Program-made: the position numbers and the translations under genes
Notes under the pieces: model-generated
Databases searched by the model: none
Told to the model about the DNA's origin: nothing
What the model saw: only the letters and a program-made list of their open reading frames with translations
Assembly (NCBI GenBank): GCA_025738555.1
Contig: JAOVFP010000006.1
Span: 3,224,001 to 3,288,000 of the forward strand
Length of the DNA: 64,000 bases
Reading direction: 5' to 3'
DNA from: Cyathus striatus
Lineage: Eukaryota; Basidiomycota; Agaricomycetes; Agaricales; Nidulariaceae
Part shown: piece after piece, positions 23,107-35,041 of the stretch
Layout: every line of letters starts with the position of its first letter
How positions within the stretch are numbered: the first letter of the stretch is position 1

Positions 23107-23316
23107 GTGTTAGCCATAGTGATCATAAAAATGAAGTGTTTTATGATCACCACAATTATTAACAATGATCACCTTGCACATTTCGCATTTTCAGTGCTTA
23201 TTGACCTATTAATACTAGATCTAATGGTGATCATATGTGATCATTGACTTATTTTGAATTGAATATTATTACTATAGGTCTATTGTAATATGGTGATCAT
23301 ATGTGATCATTGGCTA

Positions 23317-25032
23317 TGTTATGTACCAATTCCCTTCCTACTGGGAAATGAATGCGAAGACACCCGGAGAGCATGGGAGAACTATAACGGAAACCCAAAG
23401 TGAGTACAGGTACGAAAATGTAGAGCAGGAGTGCGGAAAGAACCGTGGCTTCAGCTTGTGTGCTGCGCTGCCTGGATATCCCCAGGGAATGGTTTGTATT
23501 TTGAGTAAGACAATATTCAAATAGAGAAAGATGTTCCAGAGTATAAGAGAAGGCTTTGCCACTACACTAGGCAGCAGGAGAGAAACCCAAAGGAAAACCC
23601 AGAGCAGGTTTTGGAACTTAGGAGTAGAAAGAAGTGTATGAGGTCTATATGAATACTGAAGACTACCTAGTACATTTGGAAGGCTATTTATATGTACTAG
23701 TAAGACGTAGGTACGAATCCGGAGACAGAATACTAAGTGTAAGTAAATGAAATAAAGACTGGGCAAAGAGGAGTAGTGGCGCAAATGACACGCTCAGAAT
23801 GCATAAGTGTCAGCCATGGTGATCATTTTTTGCCAGGGTAAAATGATTGCTCCAATCATTTTGCACTAGCAAAAAATGATCACCTTCATGATCAAATGTG
23901 ATCATTTACAATCACGGTGGGCTTTTAGCTGTCCAATTCCAGCTGTCCTTTGGCCTGTCATTTGATCTGTCCTGTTTGGCATCACGCATGTGTACGTCAC
24001 ATACATCAAACCAAGTTCTGATGGTTTTGTAATCAATGGGTAAGAGAGGCTGAACTGAGCTGGTGTATAAAAATAAATGTTGCGATTATGAGACCATCTA
24101 ATATTTGACTTCACAATCAAGGTGTGTACTCACACTCAATGTCTGTATAGTTACCAATGATTGCAAGTAATATTTAATCCACTCAAATAATCCTGAGGAA
24201 TTTTCATGAAATCCTTGATCTGGTTGTTCTTGTATCTTATATTCACTTCCTTCAGAATGTATTTTGAACAAAGAGAAGAAACAAAGGCGAAATTTTTTTC
24301 CATATAAATATCTTTTATTAGCATAATGATGTAAAGAACTAATTATGGAATAATAAGTATACTTTTACAGCATATTTAGGGAATAGAACAGAAAATGTGA
24401 ATTTTAAGAGATCAAAAATGTTTATATGCTACTGCTTCAAATATTTAGATGGCCTACAGCAACACATTTTTGAACAACAATTTGTTGATTACCACATGTC
24501 AGCTTGGCTTGATTCTGTCTGGACTTTGATTATCAATCACCACCCAGTTTGTTATATGTGACATCGTGACTGATGCCTGAACAGGACAGATCAAATGACA
24601 GGCCAAAGGACAGCTGGAACTGGACAGCTAAAAGCCTGTCATGATTGTAAATGATCACATTTGATCATGAAGGTGATCATTTTTTGCCAGTGCAAAATGA
24701 TTGGGGCAATCATTTTACCCTGGCAAAAAATGATTATGCTGGCTGACACCACTCCAGAATGAAGAATAAGAAACTAAACTACATTGCCTATAATGAAACA
24801 TACAAGTGAGAATGGAAGAGAGGAGTAATGGTATAATGATGCAGTGAGGACATCATAAGAGAAACTAAGTATCCGGGATACCTGATAGAAAACCCAATGG
24901 GTTCTAGGTACATTCCTGGGCAGGAATGTCGGAAAGTGTAAACCCAAAGCGGGTACATTCCGGGAATGGTCCGGGTATGTTCGATGGTCACATGGGAACA
25001 TTGGCACGATGTATATGGACACGGATATAACA
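23317..25032 (-). mobile_element. Decayed solo LTR with a nested palindromic insert
   Basis: On the minus strand it starts TGTTATATCCGTGTCC and ends GGTACATAACA. It matches the CpG-rich solo LTR at 61384-62149 along its length after removal of a 943-bp insert. The target duplication GGCTA is perfect (23312-23316, 25033-25037). The uninterrupted arm at 29690-29705 shows the empty site (TTGGCTATTTTGAAG in reverse). Many differences from the young copy are CpG to TpG or CpA. Confidence 0.92.
23807..24749. mobile_element. Palindromic element inside the solo LTR, GTGTCAGCC termini
   Basis: Inverted arms start GTGTCAGCCATGGTGATC and GTGTCAGCCAGCATAATC. They share ATTTTTTGCCAGGGTAAAAT, a CAATCATTTTGCACT block and AGCTGTCC..CCTTTGGCCTGTC over about 165 bp. 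CTCAGAATG (23793-23801) and CTCCAGAATG (24752-24761) flank it and look like a 9-10 bp duplication; the intact LTR has this site once. The terminal motif links it to the giant palindrome that hosts the LTR. Confidence 0.8.
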
Positions 25033-25079
25033 GGCTATTTTGAAGTGAATATTACTATATCATTGGATATTGCTATTGT

Positions 25080-25480
25080 ACTTCATGTTACATTTTTCAC
25101 ATTCTTCATGCATGTCACACATTTCCCACACTTCTCATAATTCCTGCACTCCGGATCATGATTGTCACACTCTTCCCACATGTCACATATTTCCTGCATG
25201 TCACATACTTCCTGTGCTTCTAATAATTCTCGTGCTCCACATCATTCCCACACTCTAGAGAATTCCCATGCATCACATTTGTCACATTCTTCCCGCATGT
25301 CATGACTGTCACACTTATACACACGTCACGATTGTCATGCTTATACACACATCACATTTGTCTTGTTGATACACATGTCATGACTGTCATGCATTTATGC
25401 CCTTCACATATGTGTCATATTTCTAACATGTCACAATTGTCACACTCTTACACATGTCACACTGATCAACACCAGTGTTG
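25080..25480. repeat. GTCAC-rich satellite, left arm of the giant palindrome
   Basis: Imperfect units of roughly 26 bp such as GTCACGATTGTCATGCTTAT, with CATTCTTCCCGCATGTCA variants. The inverted counterpart is at 29120-29650. Confidence 0.85.
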
Positions 25481-25581
25481 GCATAATCAGTTAATGGTGG
25501 TTATGTTATACACTATTCAACCCACAGATGAGTTGATCAAATATTGATAGGGTTGATCCCAATAGGTCTGCAATAATAATT

Positions 25582-26704
25582 AAGGCTCCAACCATATACT
25601 ATCCCTATACACCTGAAGGGAGTATATATAGGGATAGGGTAATTATAGTGTATTTATAGTATAAATAAAGTTATATGGTATATCATATAGGGTTTATAAA
25701 TTTCACTAAAAATTACTTAGAAGTCATTACTACTAAAATAATTTAGTTGTTCTTAAAGTGTTCTAACTTTTCAAAAGCAATTATATACCAATTTACTATG
25801 GATGTAAGACTTTTTTCATCCCACAAAGTTATTATATCCAATGTGCAGAAGAAGATCCCAGGCCGAAGGTATTCTTAGACAAAGAATTTGTGAGTAGATA
25901 GCATATTCATCTATCCTCAGGTCCTATTGAAGTTTCATGAGAAGTTCAAAGTGGGGGGAAAGTAACCTGGTATTCAAAAAATGTAAAGTACTGTGATTAA
26001 ATATGTACAGAGCAATGTTAGTGAGCTGAGTGTTGAAAATGAATATGAGGTTAATTCTATGGTACAGAAAAATTGCTTGTTCTACAGAGTGTAAATATAT
26101 TATATTAATTGATGTGCAATAGTAGACATATTGTAAGAACACCTGTAGCAATAATATTTATTATAGTTCATATCACACTGTGGTGAATAAAAAGTACTGT
26201 ATTCTTTTGACTAACTGTTCATACCTATTTGAGAGTTATGACCCAAACCTCTGTTAATGTTAATTGGGAAGTGTGACCAAGATCCAATAGACACTTTAGC
26301 CAATTCTATCAGCTGAGTGTACCTTTTAAGAAGCCTATTATTTTTCTCTGTACTCTGTTTGCCACTCTCTGTTATGTTGCTGCAATGAGTGGATGAGTTT
26401 AAAAGTATTTAATGGATTATATATCCATTTTTCAAAGTAGAAAGTAGCATAAAAGTGATATTTATTAGCAACCTTTGAAGCATAAGCTCCATTACTACTA
26501 TAAGTGACTTCTGTATGTCACTATGTAGACTAAATCTAAGCCTAATATCACAAAAATCTCCAAATAAAATCTAACCATATACTTACCCTATACACTATAA
26601 AATACTCTATACAGAAAAAGTAGAAATTTGAGTATAGGGATAGGGATATGAATAGGGTAAATACCCTATATATAGGGTATAGTATAGTATATAGTTGGAG
26701 CCTT
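25582..26704. mobile_element. 1.1-kb AT-rich element, AAGGCTCCAAC termini, 10-bp duplication
   Basis: Inverted ends AAGGCTCCAACCATATACTA and AAGGCTCCAACTATATACTA, with subterminal TATAGGGTATAG words in both orientations. A perfect 10-bp duplication AATAATAATT flanks it (25572-25581, 26705-26714). The other arm of the host palindrome carries the empty site (CTGCAGTAATAATTG, in reverse, near 29025). There is no open frame of note. A 9-11 bp duplication points to a MULE-like mobiliser. Confidence 0.88.
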
Positions 26705-27595
26705 AATAATAATTGTTCCCATACCTTTCATGATCTAGGAATAAGAGTACTTAGTGACACTACATTTAATTCTCAGCCCATTGCTTAGCAATGAAATTCA
26801 GCCTCTTACATTGACTAGTTATTGATTGATCTGTCAACTGTGAATCATTGACACATACTTTTTTGACAGATGAGGTCCAATCCTGTTGATAATGATGTTG
26901 CACATGACTATGGAGAAATTATATTACAGTGTACTTATTATTACCTCTTACATATCTGAAAGCATAGAGTAAATTATAGAAAGCAGAGGAAATGAATTTG
27001 CACTTGTAAAATTGAAGGTTGTAACACAGTATATGACAAATATAATGTTATAGAAGTGTAACAGTAATAAGAAACTAGATTAGAGGATGTAGAGTGCATA
27101 TCTAATTAGAGTCTTAGTCCTATTAAGAGTGTATAATAAATTTGGAAATGAGATGATATGACATGCTTTACAAGCAAGACTGGAAATGTAATAAAATGAC
27201 AAAATAATAACCATAATGGTTATTCTAGGTATGAAGATGATTAGGTTATCACAATGGTATTGAACATTATGGAAACATGTAACAACCAGACAGAGAAGAA
27301 TATATGGTTAAAGAACCATGCATGTTTAACACATATGAATGGATAGTGAATATATGTGATTCCACATTACATCAAACTTACACGTCACAGTTTTTAGATG
27401 ATTATGATTCTTGCATTAGCCTTTGGTTATACTAATATCTTCAACACACATTACTAAATCACATAAATGCATACTCTATATGACTACATAGTATTCATTC
27501 CTATATCTGTAAAATCCCTTCTGTACTTCTTTGCACTTTCTTGCTCAGTGGCTGTTATTTACTCACTTTTCAGTTCTTTGGCTTAGTGTTGATTA

Positions 27596-28277
27596 CAGTG
27601 TTGGTCCGCTCCTTGAGACACCTGATTGAGATTGGCATGTATAGCTTCACCTAAAGTATTTCCGTAAAATATAAGTACATATTCATAATACAAGGTATAT
27701 TTTGAACAATTTCACCAAGTTTTGTGGTGGTTTTGTAAGTAGCTATGTAAATGCAATAGAGATTAAAGGAGGGGATAGGTTTTCAGGCAAAACCACTCCT
27801 TGAGACAGTTCAGTCACAGGTGTGACTCACCCTTGTCAGAGGCGATTTGGCAGAGACAGTGTGACAGGGATCAACAAAATATGATGGAAGGTCTGTCACG
27901 CAGACACGCATTCTTGTGCAGATTTTGTTGTTGGATTTTTTATGCCACAATGTGCTCCTCCATGAAGATGAAATTTACTACATATATTCCTCCTTTTGGT
28001 GCCATTATGCCAATATTCATTTGAACATGAAACCTCAATGTGGTAACAAACTAATTGGCTACAACAATTGTCTCAAGTTAGTCATAGCCTCTGATTCTGC
28101 ATCATTCGTTCAATATCTCAACATCCCTTCTGTAGAAATATTTCAGATTTAATTTCAGAGGGGTACATGCATACTACAATGCATATGTAAAATATGGTGA
28201 TGATTGAAGTACTGAGGCAGGCAGGAGGACGAAGTGTCTCAAGGAGTGATACTGTCTCAAGGAGCGGACCAACACTG
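27596..28277. mobile_element. 682-bp MITE, 25-bp perfect inverted ends, TA duplication
   Basis: The ends start CAGTGTTGGTCCGCTCCTTG and match over 25 bp without mismatch. TA flanks it at 27594-27595 and 28278-28279. A shorter CACTCCTTGAGACAGT motif recurs inside in both orientations (27792, 28240) and may be an internal transposase binding site. The CAGTGTT start is shared with the inferred pogo end at 5227. There is no recognisable coding domain in the short frames at 27800-28152. Confidence 0.9.
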
Positions 28278-29119
28278 TATGTTGTTGCCTTCTTTTTTTG
28301 TTCTCTTGTCTAAAAGATATAATATCATTTTTCCATAGCCATGTGCAACATTGTTATCAATAGGATTGAACCTCATCTGTCAAAAAAGTTGTTACAATAA
28401 AGTTCTAGTTGGGACATTTATCGTACAAGTCCAATAGTCATGTGATTTACAAGTTCAAAGAACAAGTTAATCAGTATCGAGTTTGAGTCTCTATTCACGA
28501 GCTCTTAAGTTGATTAGACTTAAGTATGAGCGAAGTGAATGAATCAAAGTAAAGCTAGTTCGATTTAAGCTGAAGCTTGAGCTCCATAGCCCAAGTTACT
28601 ACTGTTTAAATACAAACAAGTCCATACTAATAATAAGTAGAAATGTAACTAAATAAGTCAAGATGCTGCGCATTGACTGTGCATTACTGCAGCGCAGTAT
28701 GAAGAAAGAAAGAAAGACTAAGTAAAGTAAATAACTCAAGATGAGTTAGGAATAGAATGACAGTTGTGTAAGTAAAGAAGTCATATGTTTGGTATCAAGA
28801 GTGATACCAAACAAGTCAATGAAATGTAAAGAAAACATACAAAAATAGAAGGAAGTAAAGAAAATCATAACAAAAGTATGTGTCAATGATTCACAGTTGA
28901 CAGATCAATCAATAACTAGTCAATGTAAGAGGCTGAATTTCATTGCTAAGCAATGGACTGAGAATTAAATGTAGTGTCACTCAGTACTCTTATTCCTAGA
29001 TCATGAAAGGTATGGAAACAATTATTACTGCAGACCTATTAGGACCAACCCTATCAATATTTGATCAACTCATCTATGGGCTGAATAGTGTATAATATAA
29101 CCATCATTAACTGATTATG

Positions 29120-29650
29120 CCAACACTGGTGTTGATCAGTGTGACATGTGTAAGAGTGTGACAATTGTGACATGTTAGAAATATGTCACATATGTGAAAG
29201 GCATAAATGTGTGACAGTCATGATGTGTGTATCAATGTGACAGCCGTGACATGTGTATAAGTGTGACGGTCGTGACACATGTGTAAGCGTGACAATCACA
29301 ATGCATGTGTAAGCATGACAATCATGACACGTGTGTAAGCATGACAATCGTAATGTGCATATAAATGTGACAGTCATGATGTGTGTGTAAGTGTGACAAT
29401 CGTGACGCGCATATAAACGTGACAGTCGTGACGCGTGGGAAGAACGTGACAAATGTGATGCACAGGAATTCTCTAGAGCATGGGAATGATGTGGAGCACG
29501 AGAATTATTAGAAGCGCAGGAAGTATGTGATGCGCAGGAAATATGTGACATATGGGAAGAGCATGACAATCATGATCTGGAGTGTGGGAATTATGAGAAG
29601 CGCGGGAAATGTGTGACATGCATGAAGAATGTGAAAAATGTAACATGAAG
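29120..29650. repeat. GTCAC/GTGAC satellite, right arm of the giant palindrome
   Basis: Units such as GTGTAAGCATGACAATCRTGAC with variants, the inverse of 25080-25480. Open frames made of His/Ser/Thr repeats here are artefacts. Confidence 0.85.
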
Positions 29651-29915
29651 TACAATAGCAATATCCAATGATATAGTAATATTCACTTCAAAATAGCCAA
29701 TGATCACATATGATCACTCCATTACAATATTAATATTCACTTCAAAATAAGATAATGATCACATATGAACACCCCATTACAATAGTAATATTCACTTCAA
29801 AATAGCCAATGATCACATATGATCACTATTAGATCTAGTATTAATAGGTGAATATGCACTGAAAATGCAAAATGTGCAAGGTGATCATTGTTAATGATCA
29901 CCCTTTGGCTAACAC

Positions 29916-31065
29916 TTATGAACACACTTTTGATGATATTCTTGGCTCCTCCCAGGTTTTGCATGTCTGTGATCATGCAGTTCCATTCTGTTGGCATGTG
30001 TGGGTCTTATGTCCATACTGATGGTACCTCACATTGAGGATTATCATATTGCAGGTATCTTGGTGGTATTGGGTCTGTGACCAAGTCTTCTACCTTTACT
30101 TTTGATGATGTTGGCTGGCAGTATTCAACCATCAGTGTTGTTTCCTTGGTTGCATGTTCAGCTTGTGCTCTTGGTAGGTGGTTGGTGTCCACCCTTATAC
30201 TAGGTTTTGGTTTGTCCCATTTTTGAGTTTTGGGGTGCATGGGGTTTTGGAGGTATTCCTCCTCAGTCATAAGAAGGGATGGATGTCCATCTGGCAGTGT
30301 ATTTGTAGGTCAAACCCCTTCTGCATCTGGTACTTCCTCCATTGTTGGTTTTGGGGCTTGGTGTCCTAGTCATTTCTCTTTTACATTGCCTGTTTGGTAT
30401 TGGCAAAGGCATCCCTCCATTTCCTTTAGGGTCACTTGTACTGCTGGGAAGGATTGGCCATTGATGATCACTGTGTTTGTTTTGAAGTCCAGTTTCACCT
30501 TCAAGTCTCGCATGGTGGGTGTTCCCACTATCATATCATAGCAGTTGAAGTTGGCTATGTCAGTGTAGGTCATTTTTCTGGCTCCTGGTAATCCCAGGTC
30601 CAGGTACATTCCATATTTTATGGTGGATTGGCTTCCAACAGTTCCAAGTTGCAGGATGTATTCCTTGGATAGCCTGCTTACAGCTATGTCAGCCATTTGG
30701 GCATAGGTTAGGGATATCCCCATGGTGATGCTCCCAGAGTCCCAGAGTGTCCACACTCTTGATTTTCCTATGGTTATGTAGGTTGCCAGACACTCTTTTT
30801 GTTCTGCTGGGATTATTGGCCATTCAATTGTTTCCTTTGTGGCTGTCAGGGTTGCCCTTCGGATTGTTGGTTCTGCCAGGGTGTATGCTGGTGGTGGTGC
30901 CACCAGGTACATGACTGATACTCTCATCGAGTCCTGGTGGTCATACAGTTGGTAGTAATCTGACCTGCTGTGTACTTCATAGCCTGGGGACTCCTCGACA
31001 TCAATATGTATCACGTCTTCTCCATTTCCATATGGGCCTTGCCCATCTCCATTGTTATCAGGCAT
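29916..31065 (-). pseudogene. pol: Retrotransposon protease and start of reverse transcriptase
   Basis: The minus-strand frame from 31065 holds a retropepsin: the active-site DSGS (about 30735-30745, in VWTLWDSGSITMG), then YDMIVGTPTMRDLKVKLDFK (flap-distal and C-terminal block). After a stop the reading continues at 30270 with a linker, and near 29997 with MITDMQNLGGAKNIIKSVFI. This is the N-terminal reverse transcriptase segment, cut by the giant palindrome at 29915 and continued at 23106. The aspartic protease would mature gag-pol. Several segments are separated by TGA stops. Confidence 0.85.
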
Positions 31066-31079
31066 CTCCTGATCATTTT

Positions 31080-33480
31080 AGTTTTCCCCAATGTTGGCAT
31101 CCTCATTCACTGAGTATGCTGCCCTTAGCTGTTCTCATTGAGGGAAGGGACAGTCCCTTCTGAAGTGTCCTGCCTTGTTGCAGTTATAGCATGTCACAGA
31201 TGGGCCAGCTTTCACTGGTGTTGTCAGTTTTGCTGGAGCTACTATTCTAACTTGTTGTATTGCATTAGGGTTGCCTTTTACTTCTTGGGGAATGACTGCT
31301 GGTTTTGGTACTAGGCTGGGATCTGCTACTGGTATTCAGAGAATTCCTCTCAAGTTTCCTATGTGTGCAGGTTGCATTGTAGGTATGACCCTATGGTTCT
31401 CATTATGTTGCTGTACCCAGTTGGGTGCGTTTTCCTGGATTCTGGTCCATGCTGGGTTGTTCTGCATTGGGTGTGTTCATGTGCTGAGGAGTCCAATGAA
31501 GTTTTCCAAATACCTATGCACATTTTGACTGGTGTGGTATGAGGCCTCAATTACTCATCCTTCCACGAGAAATTCCTCAGATGAGTTCATTTCAGGGGAT
31601 AGTCCCAAGTCTTCTGGTAACTTTCTCCAGATGATGGTGGGCATGGCCTTCAAGAATACATGAGTGAATTCATGGTCATCAAGTGGTACTGCCATGCATT
31701 GTGAATAGTTGATCAATGTGTCATATAAACCTTGGAGCCCCTGTTCTATTACATAGTGTGTTTGTAGAAGGCCTCCCTGGCCTCCTGGTTGTTCAAGATG
31801 TGGATGAACCTGTTGTGTAGTTCAATTATCATGTTGTTGAATGACTATCAGTTCCTTGCTCACATGGGGGAAGCAACATGCCAGAAGTACCATTGTTTAG
31901 CTTCTCCAGTGAGGAACTCAGGTAGGAGCAAGATACACTCCCAGTCTCATTGTGGGCCTCCCAGTTGGCATATGCACAGGTGTGCTGCTAGTCCTAATAG
32001 CCATCATTCTAGTTTGAAGAATAGCAATGATGCTCCTGAGTACTTGTTCACTGATTTGGGATTGTATCATAGGGGTCTACATCCTTCAGGTAGTTCTAGC
32101 CTTGTTGCTAGGTATTCATGAAGTGTCATGCACAGGTGTTCCTGCAGTTGGTTTTGTCAGTATTCTTGGGCTTCCAAGGCTGCAGGGCATATCAATGAGC
32201 TTCTATGGGGTGGCAGCAGTGAATACTGCCTTCCCCATCTTGTGGTGTTTGGGTTCTCTGTTTCACAATCTTCTTCCTCAATTGGGTGTAGGTGTGACTT
32301 CCTATGTTCATAGTCCTGTGGGTCATGGTCATCCATACCCATATTGGTTTGTCTTGTCAGGTTCCTGCCGGTGTGGGGTCACATAGTTTCCAATCAGATA
32401 TGGGCTAAGGTTGCATTCTGAGGGGAGACTGCTCCAGGTCTATTGGTTCAGGTCTGTTGAACAGGACACCCTGTTCTTCAATGTTAGTGATTCCATGGAT
32501 GCTGATGTCCTCATTTCTCATTTGCTGGAGTTCCAGCCAATTGTCCCATCATAGGGCCCTTGGGATCCATGTGTTTGAGTGGACTCAGTTTGGTCTTGTC
32601 AATATGTTTCATGGTATGAAGCTTGTTCTCTGGGCCAGATTCCCTGGTACTGATAACATTTCTAGTGAGTGGAAGCTCAGTGCTTCCATGGCTGCAGTGT
32701 TCACTGCTTTCTGCATGGGGGGTGGTACTTCTTGTATTACCTCTGACACATTCTCCTGTTTGGGTCTGGTGAATGGGTTTACCATTTCTATTCTGCTGGC
32801 TGTTATTTGTGACATTGGCATTTCAGGTCTCAATGTGGTTTTCTGCTGTTGGGTGGCATAGTAGGCCAGTGTAAGCTTGCCCATTAGTGCCATGGTTGCT
32901 TCTACGAACCTTGGTTCATCTGAATTGACTTTCAATCCACTCTGGGTGACCATTGACGAAACCTGTCAGACTGCTGTATGGAACATTGCATCCAGTTTTT
33001 GATTGTTGATGTCAGAATGGAGTTGTTTGAATGAGGTCATTCTACTTTTGAGGTTGTCCTTGATTTCCTCAATGTCTTCTTCAAGTAGTTGTTCACCTTG
33101 TGTCCATCCATGGGTCAGCATTGGGTTATGCACTTGTAGTTCTTGAGCTAAGGTTTGTGTGTTGTTCCAGGGAGGGTCATTGTCCCTTCCCCTACTCTCG
33201 CTTACTCTCTGTTGTCCAGATCCTGAATTCATGTTTTTGTGTATTACATTAGAGGCCTGAGCCTCATCATCCTGTTGGCTGGGTTGTCCAGCTGGCAGGG
33301 GGATGCATGGTGCATCTGCTCACCATGGTGATGGTTTGGAAGCAGAAGGTGTGTGTGACATCATGGGGTTTACTTTGTTCTAGATTTGGGAATTCTGTGA
33401 TGTTCTGCATGGAAGTGGAATTGCCATTGTAGGAAATTTCCTGATGGTGATTGACACATGTTCTGTCATGGCAGTGTCAG
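31080..33480 (-). pseudogene. gag: Retrotransposon gag with CCHC zinc knuckle, decayed
   Basis: On the minus strand the frame begins near 33480 with a Ser/Gln/Pro-rich N-terminus. Coiled-coil-like segments follow (QLLEEDIEEIKDNLKSRM), then a capsid-like region (about 31560-31760, with LQGLYDTLINYSQCMAVPLD). Near the end is a zinc knuckle CYNCNKAGHFRRDC (31147-31195), which binds the element RNA. Stops are numerous and mostly TGA; at least one reading shift appears between 32300 and 32600. Protease follows directly. Confidence 0.8.
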
Positions 33481-33497
33481 GGTTGATGGCAAAGCAT

Positions 33498-34798
33498 CAG
33501 TAATTTACACTCCCCCAAGAGGTCTGTACGGATCCGTACAGACCTGTACAGACCTGTATAGATACCATACAGCATTTATATAGTAGCTATTATTATTATT
33601 AGAGGTGATTATTCTATATGGATTCCATACATATTCTGCATGGATTCTGTGTGGATTTATGCATTGCTGCCTTGTCACACATGTCAAGTGTAACCCTAGG
33701 TGAAAAGTGTCACACTATACAAAATCCATGATACACTCAATATATAGTATTATTCTCAATGCATAGTATCACACTTAATGCATAGTGTTATGCTTAATGT
33801 ATAGTGTCACACTCAACTTAGTGTCACGCTTAATGCAGAGTGTCACACTCATCACTTAGTGTCATGCTTAATGCATAGTGTCACACTCAATACTTAGTGT
33901 CATGCTTAATATATAGTGTCATGTTTAATGTATAGTGTCACACTCAACATTTAGTGTCACACTCAATACTTAGTGTCACGCTTAGTCACACTCAACGCTT
34001 AGTGTCACACTTAATGCATAGTGTCATGTTTAATGTATAGTGTGACACTCAATGTTTAGTGTGACACTCAATGTTTAGTGTGACACTCAATGTTTAGTGT
34101 GACACTCAATGTTTAGTGTCACACTCAACACTTAGTGTCACGCTTAGTCACACTCAACGCTTAGTGTCACACTCAATGCTTAGTGTCACACTTAATGCAT
34201 AGTGTCATGTTTAATGTATAGTGTGACACTCAATGTTTAGTGTCACACTCAACACTTAGTGTCATGCTTAGTTGCACTCAACACCTAGTGTCACACTCAA
34301 TGCTTAGTGTCATGCTTAATGTATAGTGTTATGTTTAATGTATAGTGTCACACTTAATGCATAGTGTCACACTCAATGTTTAGTGTCACACTCAATGCTT
34401 AGTGTCACATTCAACGCTTAGTGTCACACTCAATGCTTAGTGTCACACTCAACACCTAGTGTCACACTTAATGCATAGTGTCACGCTTAATGCATAGTGT
34501 CACATTTAATGTATAGTGTCACACTCAACACCTAGTGTCACGCTTATAGTGTCACATTTAACGTATAGTGTCACACTCAACACCTAGTATCACACTCAAC
34601 ACCTAGTGTCATGCTTAATGCAGAGTGTCACATGCAAGGAAATAAGTATAATAAAATTCTGTACAGATTCTGTACAGAATCTGTACAGACCCAAAAAAAC
34701 CTCTGCCAAAATGAAAAAAATCTGTGCAGATTCCACACGGATTCCGTACCAATTCTGCGTGGATCCGTACAGAACACATGGCTAAGTGTAAAGAGCTC
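33498..34798. mobile_element. Satellite-cored foldback element (copy 2), 8-bp target duplication
   Basis: 1301 bp, bounded by CAGTAATTTACACTC and GAGCTCTTTACACTT (inverted, imperfect) and by an exact 8-bp duplication CAAAGCAT (33490-33497, 34799-34806). Inside each end are GTACGGATCCGTACAGA-type palindromic words, then a 19-bp satellite. Eight-base duplications and CAG-like ends suggest hAT-type mobilisation. It sits 40 bp from the 5' LTR, between LTR and gag, so it would block the retrotransposon leader. A partial copy is at 1-377. Confidence 0.88.
33690..34625. repeat. 19-bp satellite TTAGTGTCACACTCAACGC
   Basis: About 45-50 units of roughly 19 bp with variants such as AATGCATAGTGTCACACTC and AATGTTTAGTGTGACACTC. 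Part of the array (34040-34130) has the GTGACAC form, an inversion of the central hexamer. It is head-to-tail without unique spacers, so not a CRISPR array. The same family is at 1-120. Confidence 0.92.
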
Positions 34799-34838
34799 CA
34801 AAGCATAGACTTTGCAATAGCTAGGGGGTGTAAAAAAG

Positions 34839-35041
34839 TGTAAAGGTTGTTATCCTTTACAACTTACGGTCCCATTGAGTACACCTGACCAAGTATATTG
34901 GTAGTCTATGTGTAACAGGAGTAAGTCCCTTGTACATATGTGTGCTAAGTGGTATAAGTAATGAAAGTGTTTGGCTAGCTAAGTGGTTCCAAACACAACA
35001 ATATAGTCCCCAATGAAGGTATAGTAAGTGTGCCCCTTACA
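34839..35041 (-). repeat. 5' LTR of the 17.3-kb retrotransposon
   Basis: Starts TGTAAAGGTTGTTATCC and ends CCCCTTACA on the plus strand, followed by the TAATT duplication. The primer-binding site would lie at 34838 and below on the minus strand (CTTTTTTACACCCCC) but does not match an obvious tRNA 3' end. Confidence 0.92.

Larger units (their letters stand above)
23107..29915. mobile_element. Giant palindromic element (6.8 kb with insertions, about 3.3 kb without)
   Basis: The termini are GTGTTAGCCATAGTGATC (left) and GTGTTAGCCAAAGGGTGATC (right, inverted). The arms match in reverse over long stretches: AATGATCACCTTGCACATTT, then GTGATCATTGGCTA, then a GTCAC-rich satellite (25080-25480 against 29120-29650), then AGGTCTGCARTAATAATT and CTATTGATAACAATG-type sequence. 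Insertions in the left arm and centre are a solo LTR (23317-25032), a 1.1-kb element (25582-26704) and a MITE (27596-28277). The element splits the retrotransposon reverse transcriptase between FI and TPPLPDQD. No autonomous gene is seen; the target duplication is unclear. Confidence 0.8.
17768..35041 (-). mobile_element. 17.3-kb composite LTR retrotransposon (Ty3/gypsy with chromodomain)
   Basis: LTRs at 17768-17972 and 34839-35041 run in the same direction. The outer target duplication TAATT is perfect (17763-17767, 35042-35046). On the minus strand the order is 5' LTR, gag with a CCHC knuckle, protease, reverse transcriptase, chromodomain, extra 3' frames, 3' LTR. Nested within are a satellite foldback (33498-34798), the giant palindrome (23107-29915) and a MITE (21505-22254). 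Without these it is about 8.4 kb. An internal deletion removed the YxDD part of reverse transcriptase, RNase H and integrase. It lies in an intron of a hAT transposase gene. Confidence 0.93.

Noticed and set aside
33690..34625. Regular short repeats resembling a CRISPR array
   Set aside because: Head-to-tail 19-bp satellite without unique spacers, inside a foldback element, in a eukaryotic genome.
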